From: Onchocerca volvulus | Lineage: Eukaryota > Nematoda > Chromadorea > Rhabditida > Onchocercidae | Direction: 5' to 3' | NCBI GenBank assembly: GCA_000499405.2 | Contig: HG738138.1 | Coordinates: 6,260,888-6,324,887 of the forward strand | Length of the DNA stretch: 64,000 nucleotides | Shown: positions 51,996-64,000 of the stretch, one piece after another | Position numbering within the stretch: the stretch's first letter is position 1 | Layout: every line of letters starts with the position of its first letter | Notes under the pieces: generated by a model | Databases searched by the model: none | What the model was told of the DNA's origin: nothing | What the model saw: the letters and a program-made list of their open reading frames with translations, nothing else | Position numbers and translations under genes: made by a program

Positions 51996-54900
51996 CTGAA
52001 AATAGGTAAAATGTGTTGGCAACTTGAAACCTTGTCAAATGGTAGTCCAAATCAATAACGCACGTGTTCAAAGGTGATTCTGGTCATCTGGAGATTGTGA
52101 TCCTGAAATGATTGTATATAAAGTCCTCAGGTTTAAAAGTGCTAAAGAGTCCATCCCAAAAGCTAGGTTGAATCGAAATTTTGTCAGCAAACCCTGAAAT
52201 AGAACGGATGAAACTGAAGAGAGAGAAAAATAGCTAACAGCTAATAAGCTAATCTGAAACGTAATTTCGCCAACAATGCACATAGTCTTAAACATGCCAG
52301 TTACAGTGTGTCTCGAATTATGAAAATAATGTACACGGATATCACACGAACCCCAAAATACCGAGCTGCTCACTACAGCTGGATACGAATTATTGTAAAG
52401 ACCACAGTGATCAAAAGCTGGATCGATCAAGAGAGAAAAGGGAACATACAACATATTTGACACATTGTTACCTTCAACTTCTTTTTCTATCGAGTATTTA
52501 ATGTATCCAGAAAAGAGGTCAAATAATGACTTTCATGTAATCTATTTCAGTGAAACGATTTAATCTAGAGTATTTAGAGGGAAATAGCTCTTGGATATGA
52601 TTATAAATACAAAAAAGTTGGGTTCACAATTAATACGGTAAAAACAGCAGTTCATAAAAAAGTTAGAAGCTGGCGATAGAAAACATCTCGTAACTTAACC
52701 AGAGAACAGTTCCATTGCTGATTAATTTATATCGGCTGTAAACAAAAACTCTTGACACTTCAAGTTCCACTTGTAACAAAAGGGAATAAGTAATTACTAA
52801 TCCTTATTATGGACTCTTAACACTTCTTAATCCCTTCCATCTAATTCGAGATTTCTTCAATCCCTGCCGATCCGCATATCACAAACCAATCGTAACACCT
52901 ACAATTGGAGAGCTAAAAAATCTGCCAGCAAGAGAAAAGAGTACAACTAATTTCACACTGCCACAATCAAAACAGCACACTTGCCACAACCTGGACCATT
53001 TTAAAAACATCCATCGGAGAAGCGTGGAAGACAGGAGTGTCCGGACAGTGATGAATAATAGCAGCGCTGAATTCGTAAGCTTTATCTCTTAACTTCCACC
53101 TATTGCTTCACAACTCCAATGTAGAACACATAATCGATTTCTAAATCACACATATAAACTGACCTGTGATTTGCCAGCGCCTAAAACGAACAATCGGTAA
53201 CAAAGAATTGGTATAGCTTTAAAGAACGTGAAAATTCAAAACAATGTTAACTTATTTTTTTGCAAGCTGCATATCTCCGTATGCGACATTTGTATTACAT
53301 ACCTGCTTCTTGTCAGTCTAAAACTGAATTTCAGCAATGAGAAGTGGCACAGTCCGAAGCACTACGTCTTACTTCACGATTTAGTACATTGCGATTTAGG
53401 TATCGGAACACTGAAAAGTTTTTTACATCTGCTTTGATATACAACAAAATTAGAGCTAAAAAACTTAGATTTCTATAAATCAGGCTAACAAATTCATGTC
53501 ATTTACTATCCAATTTAACCAGCAGTATTACATATTGGTTGTGGAGTACGATTTTCTATTTGCTATTATTACTTGCAAAAAGTTCGCAAAAAATTCATAA
53601 GACACATACGCAAAGAAATGAAACATCAGCAATGCTCAATTCCACAAAAACTCATATCGAGAATTATTGTGACCTACGACAAGATCCAAAGTAATTCTGC
53701 ACATCGAATTCATATTTATTTCCATGGTAGTGGGCATTAATATACTGAAGTTCAGCCAAGGATTTACGAAACATATTATTGTGTCCTTCATTGTAAAGTT
53801 TCAAAGGGGATTATCGAAAGAATGACGTTGAGAGACCAAAATCTTGGAATATTGATTAGGCAAATTTTTATCATTAAAAGCTTACCTGTGAACCTATCGT
53901 AGTAGTGCAGTCATTTACTTCCTAGAACGTCCTTACATATATAATATTGCGTTCATTATAATTTTATTTCGAAACTGTGATCATAATTGTTCTGCGAAAC
54001 GCAAATCAGAGTTCTCGAATAGCTTCAATACTTGAAGTAACTGGAAAAATCAATCAAAAACTCTGACAGATAAGAATGGTTTAGAGGGAAGTAAAATGCT
54101 CACCTGCTTCTCAAAAATTTTTTTAGAATTATCATTTTTCTTGATTTAACTGCATGATTCAAAGTTTTGGATATATTTCTATTATAAAATCGCTTTTTTC
54201 ATCCACTTTCCTTCATTGTCACTGAAATTTACCGTTTCATTCGAAATTCAGAAAACATTATTGTACACTATTAAAAGATTTTTCTGCGGAAGATACCAAA
54301 TGAGAAAAGCTCAAATTTGATCATAACTTGTCGTATATAAAAATTATATTGGGAATTTTAAATATTATGCCACGGGACTTCACGTATTCGAATGGATTGT
54401 TATATTCCGGTATAAACGCAGCGTATTACGATTACATAATCGTTGGAGTTGTTCTTGTTTCTTATAAAGGCAAATTTCTTAAAAGATACAGACATAGAAA
54501 TGCACAAGATTTTGATCACTTCAGATAAAATGAAGCATCAGGAAGACTTTCTAACAAATTATCCATAGTACCCATGCATCTTTACGATGTTTTCCATCTT
54601 ACTGAATTGCAACCTCGCTCTACAATCAATTCAGGTTTTTTTCTTCTGTTACGGCATGTAAATGACATGTAGAATCGGTGGTAAAACTGCGTGCTACCTT
54701 AGTTCTAAAAGCAAATAAAAATACCAGAACTGCAGGTCATTTAATGGATTAAAAATCTTAAAAATAAAAACACACCTTATCTTTTTAAGTTAAAAAAGTA
54801 CCAACATCGTTTTTTTTCTTCTTGTGTTTTTATTTTAACTAAAAAAAAAAAAAAAAAGAAAGAAAAGAAGCAAAATAAATATTCTGTTGCTGTTGGAACA

Positions 54901-56589
54901 ACCGCCGTCACTGTTTATCAGCTTGCAATAAAAGAAAAGCAGTTCAGAAAAATAGAAGGACAAAAGTGATCGACCTGGAAGGGGGATTTGCATAAATGAT
55001 TCATTCCCTGATCATGTGGGAAGAAGTAAGGTCGAAGAGAGAGACTAGAGAAAAGAAATGCATGAGGAGAAATATGGCGGGAAGAGGTGAGGTACACTAG
55101 GGTGATGACTCTCAGACAGCAGGGAAGTAAACTATGACCCCTTTCTGACCTCTCACTCAGGTGTAGAAGAGAGATCTCTATTACTTAGTACTATCAAACA
55201 AAAAGTAAAGATTTCGGAAGAATGCAATATGATGAATTCTGATATAAATCGGTTTAAGTGCATTACTATTCATCAGATAATTCAAGTTGCGCTCCAAAAT
55301 TGCTATTTCATTTTAAGATTCTGGCTGTTTTGCTATCCGTTCCATCTCTAATTAAAAAAAGCAAAAAAATTGCTAAAAAAAAGTTTTTTTTTTCCTTCTA
55401 TCCATCAGGTGATTGATGATCTTGCAGTGGCAATAGATTTAAATGTTATCACCAGTGTTCCACCTTGATCTTATGTGAGAATGTCTAACATCTCGGGAAA
55501 ATATTTTCCCATAAAATGAGATAGAAAATGTTGTAATAAATAACAAGATATACGATGGTAAAATCATCCTTTATGTTTGCTACAAGTTATTCAACAGTTT
55601 TTCCGGTCAAATAAATCGACCTATTATCCTTCTTGCGTCATACTTTCCTATTTTCCACACAAAATTTAGTGACAGGTCGTGAACATCTTGAGCACACTCC
55701 TCTATACTTCTCCTCTTTGTTTATCTAACTTATGCTTTCCATAGCATCTCAGCCTTTCAAGCCCACTTATTCCACTATGCCAAATTCGAAATGAGCCTCG
55801 CAGTGCAACTAAACTCCTGAGAATATCATCAATAGCTTGCGTTAAAAACTGTTGTCAACAAACATTGTCAAGTACTGAATTGATTAATTTTTTTTTAGTA
55901 GTGAGATTTACCGTTTTGTAATGACAAAAGGGCTTAGAGTGCAAGGTAAGGAAAAAAAAGAAGGGATTAGACCGTCATGAAATAAGAAGACTGAAAGGCT
56001 TCAAAATATCCTTTTGTCTAAAAAGTGAAATGAAATAAAGATATAAGCTATGGACTGTTGAATGCTTACATCCAGAAATATCGAAACCTATCGAAAAATT
56101 TCCGAGGCTTTTGAAAATATATCCATTATTTTTCCATTTTCAATGTGTTCTGATTCCCCATAAAAGATGCTTTTTCCAGCTTGTCGAAAACTAATCTACT
56201 CAACTTTTGAGTTTATTTCGTTTTGTCACCTGTCAACAAAGAACGTAAGCGTTTTTCCCGTGTAACACTATAATTACGAACCAGTGGTTTTCTTATATAT
56301 CATTAGTCAAGTTGTGCAAATGTTTCTTGCTGAACTTCGAACTAAAATACTAATTACCGAAAGAATCACGTTATAAAAATATTGTTCGGATACATTAGAT
56401 TAGCAAGACTTTTCAGGATACTTAAAGCACTTGTTCTATTGATAAGATATAATTCCTGCAGAAACCATGTGCAGAACTAATAAGTCTTATTTCAATACAT
56501 ATACATTTCTAGGCAACAATTTTATTTAACTGAATTGAGCTGCTATGGTTTACTCCATTCTTAATTCTAGGGTGATTATGCTGATTTGA
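51996..56589. other. Divergent intergenic region between PP2A and the rabconnectin gene
   Basis: About 4.6 kb with promoters expected at both ends. A 131-codon minus-strand frame at 52463-52068 is the longest, but it shows no motif and probably lies in the PP2A 5' region. A short A/T tract lies at about 54840-54860. I see no tRNA or other RNA gene. Confidence 0.45.
56571..56589 (+). promoter_or_regulatory. Leader with a 3-residue uORF abutting the rbc-1 start codon
   Basis: After the acceptor ttaattctag the leader reads GGTGATT, then ATG CTG ATT TGA, and the main ATG follows at once in the same frame. A ribosome finishing the short ORF would sit at the true start, which could allow re-initiation. 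Confidence 0.55.
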
Positions 56590-59500
56590 ATGAACGTACA
56601 TCAGATTTTGACTGGAGCCCTTAACCGCGGTGATGAGGTTTTCAGTGTTGGAGCGATCGATGATCTTAGTTTTACGGTCTGTCAGCTTTTTCACTCCATT
56701 TCGTTGTAAATCAAACATAGATACTTGCTTACTTGTTTTGCTATGTTTTTTGTATTTTGTTTTTCAACAGGCTTGCGCAGTTGGTACGAATGTCGTGATA
56801 TTTTCGTCTTCCTTCGAGCGTGTGCAAGTTATTACACCTGCAAGTTGTGCCGAGGGATTATTAGTGAAATGTGTGGCTGCTTGTTGTGAAACTGGGAAGG
56901 TTATTTTTTCTTTTCTAGATGATTGGCCCAAAGTTTTAGTTATATGAGATATGGTTTTTCAGTAAACTGACTTAAAAGTAGCTGCTGGTAAGTATTGCAT
57001 TCATTTTATTCATCAGTGTTATATGTAATGATGTGGTTGCATTATAGATTGTAGCAACTTATAATGGTTTGGTGCGCATTTATGAGCCCGTTACGCGAAC
57101 TGAAGATGGGACTAACGTAAATTTCATTCCTATGTATCAGTTTGAAGTTGTTCTTTTCATTTTTTAATTTATTCATGTTGTTTCTTCTGAAATCGTATGA
57201 ATTATTACGTACATCCTAATATGGATTTGAAAATATTTTTAGACTTTCACGTACCATTGGGTAGAAACATATAGTATTCCTCTGAAGAGCACAGTGGAAA
57301 AGATACAGTGGAATTTGCAAGGCCTGCGACTGTTGATATGTTGTGGTGATGTGCTTCACCTTTATCAGAATTCGCTTCTTTCTGCTGCATTGGATGTTAA
57401 AGTGGATACTGTAACATTCGGAATAGTTGAGGGGGTCATTCATATACTGTTATTTGTTTGTTTTTAATTTAAGCTATGAACACTATACATATATTTGTTA
57501 AGAGTTTACATAATCTCCTTCAGGAAAATGGACCTGAAAATGAGGAAATTTTGTCTTGGGAATGTGTTTGGTCACAGAAATTATCAGCAAAACCAGAATT
57601 TATGGCTAGTTCGCCCGATGGAGCTTATTTTGCCACTTGTGGTATTTCAGATTGCCTGGTAAAGATATGGTTTCAGAGAGAAAGTGAGTATTGATTGATT
57701 GTTGTGACTCTTTCTTTTGATTTGAAACTTCAAAAATGTCCCTGCGGCGCTCCAATTCCCATTCTTGTGTTCTATATTGTTCTCTCTGCAGAGTTCGCCA
57801 TGTTTGAATCTTAAGAAAAAATGGATGGCCAATGTTAGCCACAGTATTATCTAAAACAAAAATAAGCGTAGCAGATTTCAGATTCTTTTGGTTTTTATCA
57901 GATCTGTAATTTATGGAATTTTCTATTCGAGAATTATTTGTAGTACGAAATTACATTTGGCTATATTACTACTTCGTAAATTGTTGAAATTGGAAGTAAT
58001 CAGTGATTACTTTGAACAAGAAAGTTTTCCTTTATACGAAAATCTTTTCAGAATCTGGTAATATAGGGAATAGTGAAAATGGCATTTCATTTGATTTTAT
58101 TTATGTGCAGCATCCTCAACCAGTTACTGGTTTTGAATGGCGAAAAATTCCTCGCCTCATGTCACGGTTATTTATCGCTGTTCAACTGATTTTTGTTTGT
58201 TTTCCACTTATTAATTTTTAGTGCAGTAAAATGCGACTGTTAATTTCAAATGACTATTCCAGGGAATATGTTCAAAATGTTTTGCTTACTTGGTGTGAAG
58301 ACAGCACAGTTCGGATTTGGAAAGAAGCTGCTACTATATTTCTTGACTTTCAAACTGTAACCAGCACAACAGAGGTGGTATGTATCCAAAACAGTGCCAC
58401 GAGAGAACATTGCTCCAAAAAACATTCACTTCGGAGTACTCGAGCAAAAACTAGAATCTTTCTTAAGAAAATTATGTAAGTTGAAGATATAATCTGGATT
58501 TCCTTAATATGCAAACACTGATGAAGCTTTCTGGAATTTGCTAGATTTAGAGGTTAATATGTGAAATAGTGGATTTGAAAAGATGAATAATGCAAACCCG
58601 AATGTTAAATCTTCATATTCGCTCTTTTTAGGGAGAGAAAGGCACTTGCAGGTGAAGTAATACGACCGAGAATATCATCTTTTTCAAGAAATACTTCATT
58701 GTGTGAGATTGCTTCAGGAAATCATATTGATTCTAATCCTGCATTTTATCTATGTGCTACTATAAATGCTCAGAACGGTGCGTTTTTGTTCTAAAATATT
58801 GTTTACCAACATGGCAAAAGTTCATGGTTAGGTACTGCTGCATTTTCATAGCATTGCATATTACAGATTGTCTTCTGGTTCTTTCCTGTTCTTCCGAACA
58901 AAAACCTTTCATGATTCACTGGTTAAACAATAAAGAGATTGTGTATGGCATTGGCATTGAAAGAATAATGATGGAGACCCTGTTCAGTGACTGTTCTGCA
59001 GAACCAAGCGAAGTTGAAAATTCAGTTAAAAGTACTACCTTAGTTTCTTATTTGATTAAATCTTGTTGGTCTATGCAACACTAAAATTTTACTTTTTAGA
59101 AAGTGTGCTGCAGACGCAAAATTTATTGACTGATTTTCTACATGCTAACAAAGAACATGATGTTGAAGATACCAAGATGGCATCAACTGATCGTATGGAA
59201 CAAGAAGATGAGGTCTTAGATGGAACATTTGCCAGTAATGTCAGTGATGTAACCAGAGCTTTTTCTATGTTAAATACTGATATTTTAGTTTTTCTCGATT
59301 TATAAAAGTGAAGATTTCATAAATAATTGCAATCTTTTACTTCTAAATTCAGGAAACAACATCATCGGAAGATTCTATGGATTTAAAACTAAATATCCTT
59401 AAACGAGAATGGAAGAAGTCTATTGATATTTTGTTTGCTGTACATCCTGCTGACGGTAGCTTACTAACCTGGTAAAAATATTGCTATCCTCTCAAATGAT

Positions 59501-62500
59501 GTAAAACTTACTCATTTAAAAGCAAATATTTTGGCCACCTTTTCAGTTAGATTCAAAATTTTCTTTCCTCTTCACTAATCTGTTTGTGATAATACTCTTG
59601 ATATTTTGACGAAAAGCCAGGATATAGCTCTTCAGAAGAATTGAAAATTGTTTCATTCTTTAGGACAGTTGAATGGCTTGATGATCCGTTACGACAACCC
59701 ACCGTTAGTTTCACTTCACGATTTCCATCTGCATTTTCACTCTCGGATGCGACGTCTTTAAATCCTTCTCTAAGTGTATATTATCCCCGCGATTTTCTTC
59801 ATGAACAATTTACCCAGAAATATAGCTCTGATGGTAGGCTTTCTGCTAGATAAATTTTTTTATCGTCTGTAGAAAAAATGCTCATGTTATTTGTATTAGC
59901 CTTCTTCTTACAATTAATCTTATTTGATTTTTAAGGAATTTCTCAAATATATGAACGCAGAAATACAAATTTGCTCCATCTGCTGACTCATCATAACAAC
60001 GGATCTCTAAATTTGTGGAATTTGACATTTGAAGATAATGGCAAATTTAATACGGTTGTTAACATATCGCATGCTTCAAGAATGTGCGGTCATCGTTATA
60101 AAATTTCGCAGGTTCTTATCATAGTATCTAAAATATAGCTGGAAATTTTCACATGACTGAAATTCCAATATACATCAGTTAACGCTCTTTTTTGATTGGA
60201 TTAGTTCCAATTATTTGGCTGCGTAAGTCTCATTCCGAATTCCATCATCGTTCAGTGATGATTTTCATCCTTACTAATATGTAGCGGAAGAAATACAATC
60301 GCTCGAGGTTTACCTCAGGAACTTATTGTTGTGTGTTATAAAATAGAGCAGCCTGAAATGGAGAATCTATAATCCAGAATAAACAATCATGGACATGGCT
60401 CTGTTCTTAATTAATGCATCTGCGCAGCACCGAGATCACATTAATGGCCAAACAATTTTAGTGATTATGCAATAGATTTTATTTTTCTTAGATTATACCA
60501 TCTGCATGTTCTTTTTCTTTTTCGTGCTCAGTTTACCGTTTAGGTCATTGCTCATCCGGTGCTTCCTCTTGTGCTCACGACGAGCCATTATAATTATATA
60601 ACACAGGACACAGAAGAAACGGGAAAAGCTGAGCTGATATTATGGAAGGTGAATCCTGTTGGACCATTATGTAAGTGTGGCGGCGTTCGGGAATTGGCAC
60701 GAATGACAAGCAATTCATCTGATGCATTTACAGCCGTTACATGGTTACCAGTGATTTTGTCAGGGTAACCAAGTTTTTTTTTTTTTTTTTAAATTTTACT
60801 TAGTCGCTTGAAACTAGCAGTGTAGACTACTTTTTTCTTCAATTTGTTGGTTTCTTCATTTTTTTCCGTTGAATTCACAATATCGTAATAATCCATATAT
60901 ATATATATATATATGCAAATCCAGTTCATTATTGGGTTCGCTATCGACTTCACCTAGCTCCTCTTTTGTGGCTAATAGTTCCGGACATATCAACATTTAT
61001 CAAGCCATTGTTGATGCAGCTGAATTTCTCGCAGATATTCATGCTTGTGGAGGAAGAAATGTCTCCCATTCTGAAAGCAGGTTTCTTTCAATATATTTAA
61101 TATTCTCATGATTTGAATAATATGTATGTTTCATATATATATGCTATTTGAATATATATATATATATATATATGCGCTTCATGTATATTTTTTTGAATAG
61201 TATATACTTGAGAAGCATGCATATTTCTTTGCTCATGCTTTTTTTTTTCTTTATTTACGCAAAATAATATCTATATATAATATTCGGGAAGTTGGAACAT
61301 TACACTTCCATAGATTTCCAGAAAACATTATGTTTCAGTAGATTTTAGATTTCTATGACGAAGAAAAATACCATTATTTTAAAATGTTTTTATTAGTGTT
61401 TGGATTAAAAATTGACCAGAAAAAAGAAAACTTTGTAGAGCTTTAAGAGTTTAGTGATATGATTCTTCGTTTGTTAAAGTATCAACAATTATTCAAAAAG
61501 AAGTTGACAAAAATTTTTTACTTGTAATGTCATTTTTCTTTTTTTCTTTTTTTTTTTTTTTGCTTGGATAAAGCATTTATGAACTCCTCAATAATGATTG
61601 ACTGGAAGGAATAAAATCGAAGGAAAACAAAGGATGAAGAGAATCATGAATTGTTCTTTTTCATCTAGCTTAAACTTTAAAATAATTGATGTTATGAGTT
61701 GGGATTGGGCAAGTGCATCACACTGTTCGCATGGTAGTATTGTAAGCATTGCCAGTGATTAAGATATAATGAATTTGTATTAGGAATTAATGTAAAATAC
61801 ACGAATGTAAACGAAATAAATCACAGTAAAATTGGTGATTGGAAGGTGAATTATAGTGAGATTGAAGCGATCAATGTTTTCAGCTGTTCGATCAATAATG
61901 GGAAGGCTTGTGACATCCAAAATAAACAAAATATGAAGAAAATGTGCAAAGTTGTTTCGACGCAATCATCGGCAAAGCCTGGTTGCATACTTTTATTGTC
62001 GAGCATTAATGCTGCTTCGGTATATATATATTTTTTCAAAACACTGCAACTACGTAGTTGGAAATACCTATTCATTCAAAGTTCCTTCCTCGTCTTGTAG
62101 ATCTACTTCCACTAATATTGTTTTATTTTGCAATTTCCGATACTTTGCATTACAGTGTGCAGACAATGTTTTGCTTATTCATGCTTTCAATGAATGTTTG
62201 CTGTTTTCCAAAGATGACGTTTCTGATATCACGGATACTTCTGAAAATCTACTGATTGAGAAAGCAAACATCAGTTGTTATTATTTAGTATTATTTGAAA
62301 AAGAGAAGGATTCTCTTACAAGGTTTGCGTCTTCTGAAATTTGTTACCACATCGTAATTATGCGAATAATTCTATCACCTCAATTTATATGCAGCATTTT
62401 CAGGTTACGTATGTGGTTGATTAACATTGTTGTGGTGGATTTTGAAGGTCTAGGTACGTCTTGCTTTTGTGAAATGATCCATCTGAAAAAGTAAATAGTT

Positions 62501-64000
62501 TGAGGTGGAGGGAATCTAGAACATTCTTGTTTCATAAGTTCTTTTCTATAAAACAATTTTTTTCTGGATTATAGGGGAGAATGAAGATGCTTTGCCTGTG
62601 AAAGATTCATTGGGTTCAGCCAATGAGAAGAATGTGAACGAGGATTCTTTCAGCAAACTACAACTCACTACCAGTCTAATTTACGATGATCTTGTTGTGC
62701 TGCCGGCTGGTGTTTCTGTGAGCTCTCCTTTCTTTTTTTATCTTTTTTTTTTTCTCTCACATTCTTTCAAGTTACTGTATTGGGACAGAAAGTCAGAACT
62801 TCATGATATGTTACTATTGAGTGAATATTAATTTTAACCCAGATTTTGCTTAAAGAATAAAATAATTGTACAAAGTCCGACTTCAACTAGTGGTTAACCC
62901 ATAGTTCTAACCATGACATTTAAATTGAACTGTCTGCTAATGATGTGTTACTAAGTTGAAGTGAATTGTGAAAGCTTCGGGATTTGAAATCATGGAATGA
63001 AACTTAAACTTTGCAATATAATGAAAAAAAAAATGCAATGAAATACACATGTAATGAAACCATTTATTATTACTGACATATAATGGACTTTGCTTAAGGT
63101 TATTTCGGTGGAGCCTTCAGCAGGTCATCTGCCTTCGTCAAATCTTTATCCTACGTATAGGGCACCTTATCTTGTTCTTTTGGCATGCAGCGATGAAAAT
63201 GTCCGATTTTATGAATGTATGAGAACTACTGAAAGTGATGGATTAATTAGCTACAAATGGAAAACGTGGGAAATGATTAGCAATACCATGAATTCGAATG
63301 TAGAGATGGATGGTAAAAATTGCTTTTGTTATAAAAAAAGGCTATTAATATTTGCTTTATAGCTTTCGTGAGTGAACTTTCAAATCACAAAAATAGTAGT
63401 TGGATGGAAGTAGATCTTTTAGGTCAAATATATTCAATATCAGCAGCTCATAGTAGTCGATTTGCTTGTGCCTACCTTCCCGAAGGTATGACTGGTGCAA
63501 TTTCATCGATAAGTGGTGTCAAAGTTGGTGTTTTTGAATGTGAATCATCAGGTGGCGTTGAATGGCTTCGTGAGGATACATTCATTGTCAATGTTCGACA
63601 CAGAATGAGGTTTTTTTGATTTGTTAATTCGTTTTTTGACTTTTTTTTTCTGGTTTTTATTATAAATTTGCTCTCTCATCAGTAATTTCAAAAGAAAAAG
63701 AAATATGATTTAGAATCCTTGATAACATTAAATATTTTGCTTGCGTTATGCATATAGTAACGTACAATATGTCTGTTTTCAATGAATTTTGCTGTCCAAT
63801 CATGTATAAAATTCGAGTGCAGTGATACAGTTTTCAGTAAAGAACTAGCCGAAAACTATTTCAAGGAATCGAATACGACTATTTCAGGTTTCTTCATGAT
63901 TCCATTTGATTGAGCGTCATAACTGAATGGAAGTTAGATTAGAATCCACTGTACTAGGCAGGTCCTCTGGTTTTTAAAAATTACTCGAGGTGAGGGGAAG
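56590..64000 (+). CDS. rbc-1: Rabconnectin-3 alpha (DMXL/RBC-1) WD40 protein, N-terminal part (runs off right edge)
   Basis: Exons begin 56590-56676, 56771-56899, 57048-57116, then from 57243, 57524-57683, 58052-58166 and from about 58262, and continue to the window end. The start MNVHQILTGALNRGDEVFSV, then FERVQVI, SSPDGAYFATCG..DCLVKIW, HPQPVTGFEWRK, NVLLTWCEDSTVRIWKE, LNNKEI, HNNGSLNLWNL, AHPVLPLVLTTSHYN, ELILWKVNPVGPL and YQAIVDAAEFL follow the order of human DMXL1/2. These very large WD40 proteins control assembly and activity of the vacuolar proton pump (V-ATPase), together with the rabconnectin-3 beta subunit. Roughly the first third is in view. (AT)n tracts and long introns lie within it. 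A 4-codon upstream ORF ends directly before the ATG. Internal exon borders after 58262 were not all resolved. Confidence 0.9.
60895..60914. repeat. (AT)10 microsatellite
   Basis: Perfect AT dinucleotide run in an rbc-1 intron. Confidence 0.9.
61152..61173. repeat. (AT)11 microsatellite
   Basis: A second perfect AT run in the same intronic region of rbc-1, with further short AT runs around it. Confidence 0.9.

Noticed and set aside
52068..52463. 131-codon minus-strand frame upstream of PP2A
   Set aside because: No domain; mostly hydrophobic and aromatic residues as in random AT-rich DNA; probably PP2A leader intron.

Overview
The window is about 64 kb of AT-rich DNA with spliced genes (short exons, GT-AG introns of about 60 bp to 3 kb). 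It looks like a nematode nuclear genome, probably a parasitic spirurid or filarial worm. The reasons are an FMRFamide-like precursor of the FLP-1 type, SIR-2.1-, DAF-10- and PIK-1-like proteins, a ttt(c/t)ag acceptor a few bases upstream of several start codons as in spliced-leader trans-splicing, and the long intergenic spaces. I could not identify the species from sequence alone.

Layout, left to right. 1-1342 (-): N-terminal part of a PDZD8-like ER lipid-transfer protein, running off the left edge. 6265-12272 (-): a complete class I sirtuin (SIRT1/SIR-2.1 type, 610 codons in my model). 15757-20190 (-): a complete SLC22-type organic cation transporter (542 aa). 22909 to about 34480 (-): an IFT122/DAF-10 ciliary protein with more than 25 exons; its large intron holds a decayed Helitron. 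35343-37935 (+): an flp-1 neuropeptide precursor (189 aa). 39348-42618 (+): an IRAK/Pelle (PIK-1) kinase. 43053-45711 (+): an ATMIN/ASCIZ-like zinc-finger protein with SQ/TQ motifs. 46690-48104 (-): MOB1, 216 aa. 49507-51979 (-): PP2A catalytic subunit, 323 aa. 56590-64000 (+): N-terminal part of rabconnectin-3 (DMXL/RBC-1), running off the right edge. For eight genes I placed exon boundaries by hand, and the exon lengths sum to whole codon numbers; this is the main support for those models.

Most genes are ordinary conserved eukaryotic genes with no shared pathway. Two neighbourhoods stand out. The IFT122 and flp-1 genes lie head to head, and I recall that daf-10 and flp-1 are also neighbours in C. 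elegans. The pik-1 and ATMIN-like genes lie in tandem with an intercistronic gap of only about 430 bp, as in a nematode operon.

The accessory content is modest. It comprises Helitron remnants in an apparent tail-to-head order, a duplicated 85-bp segment flanking an IFT122 exon, a 19-bp hairpin in an ATMIN intron, LTR-like DNA with a 143-codon antisense ORF in a sirtuin intron, and several homopolymer and (AT)n tracts. I saw no CRISPR, rRNA or convincing tRNA gene, and nothing I would call an entirely new system.
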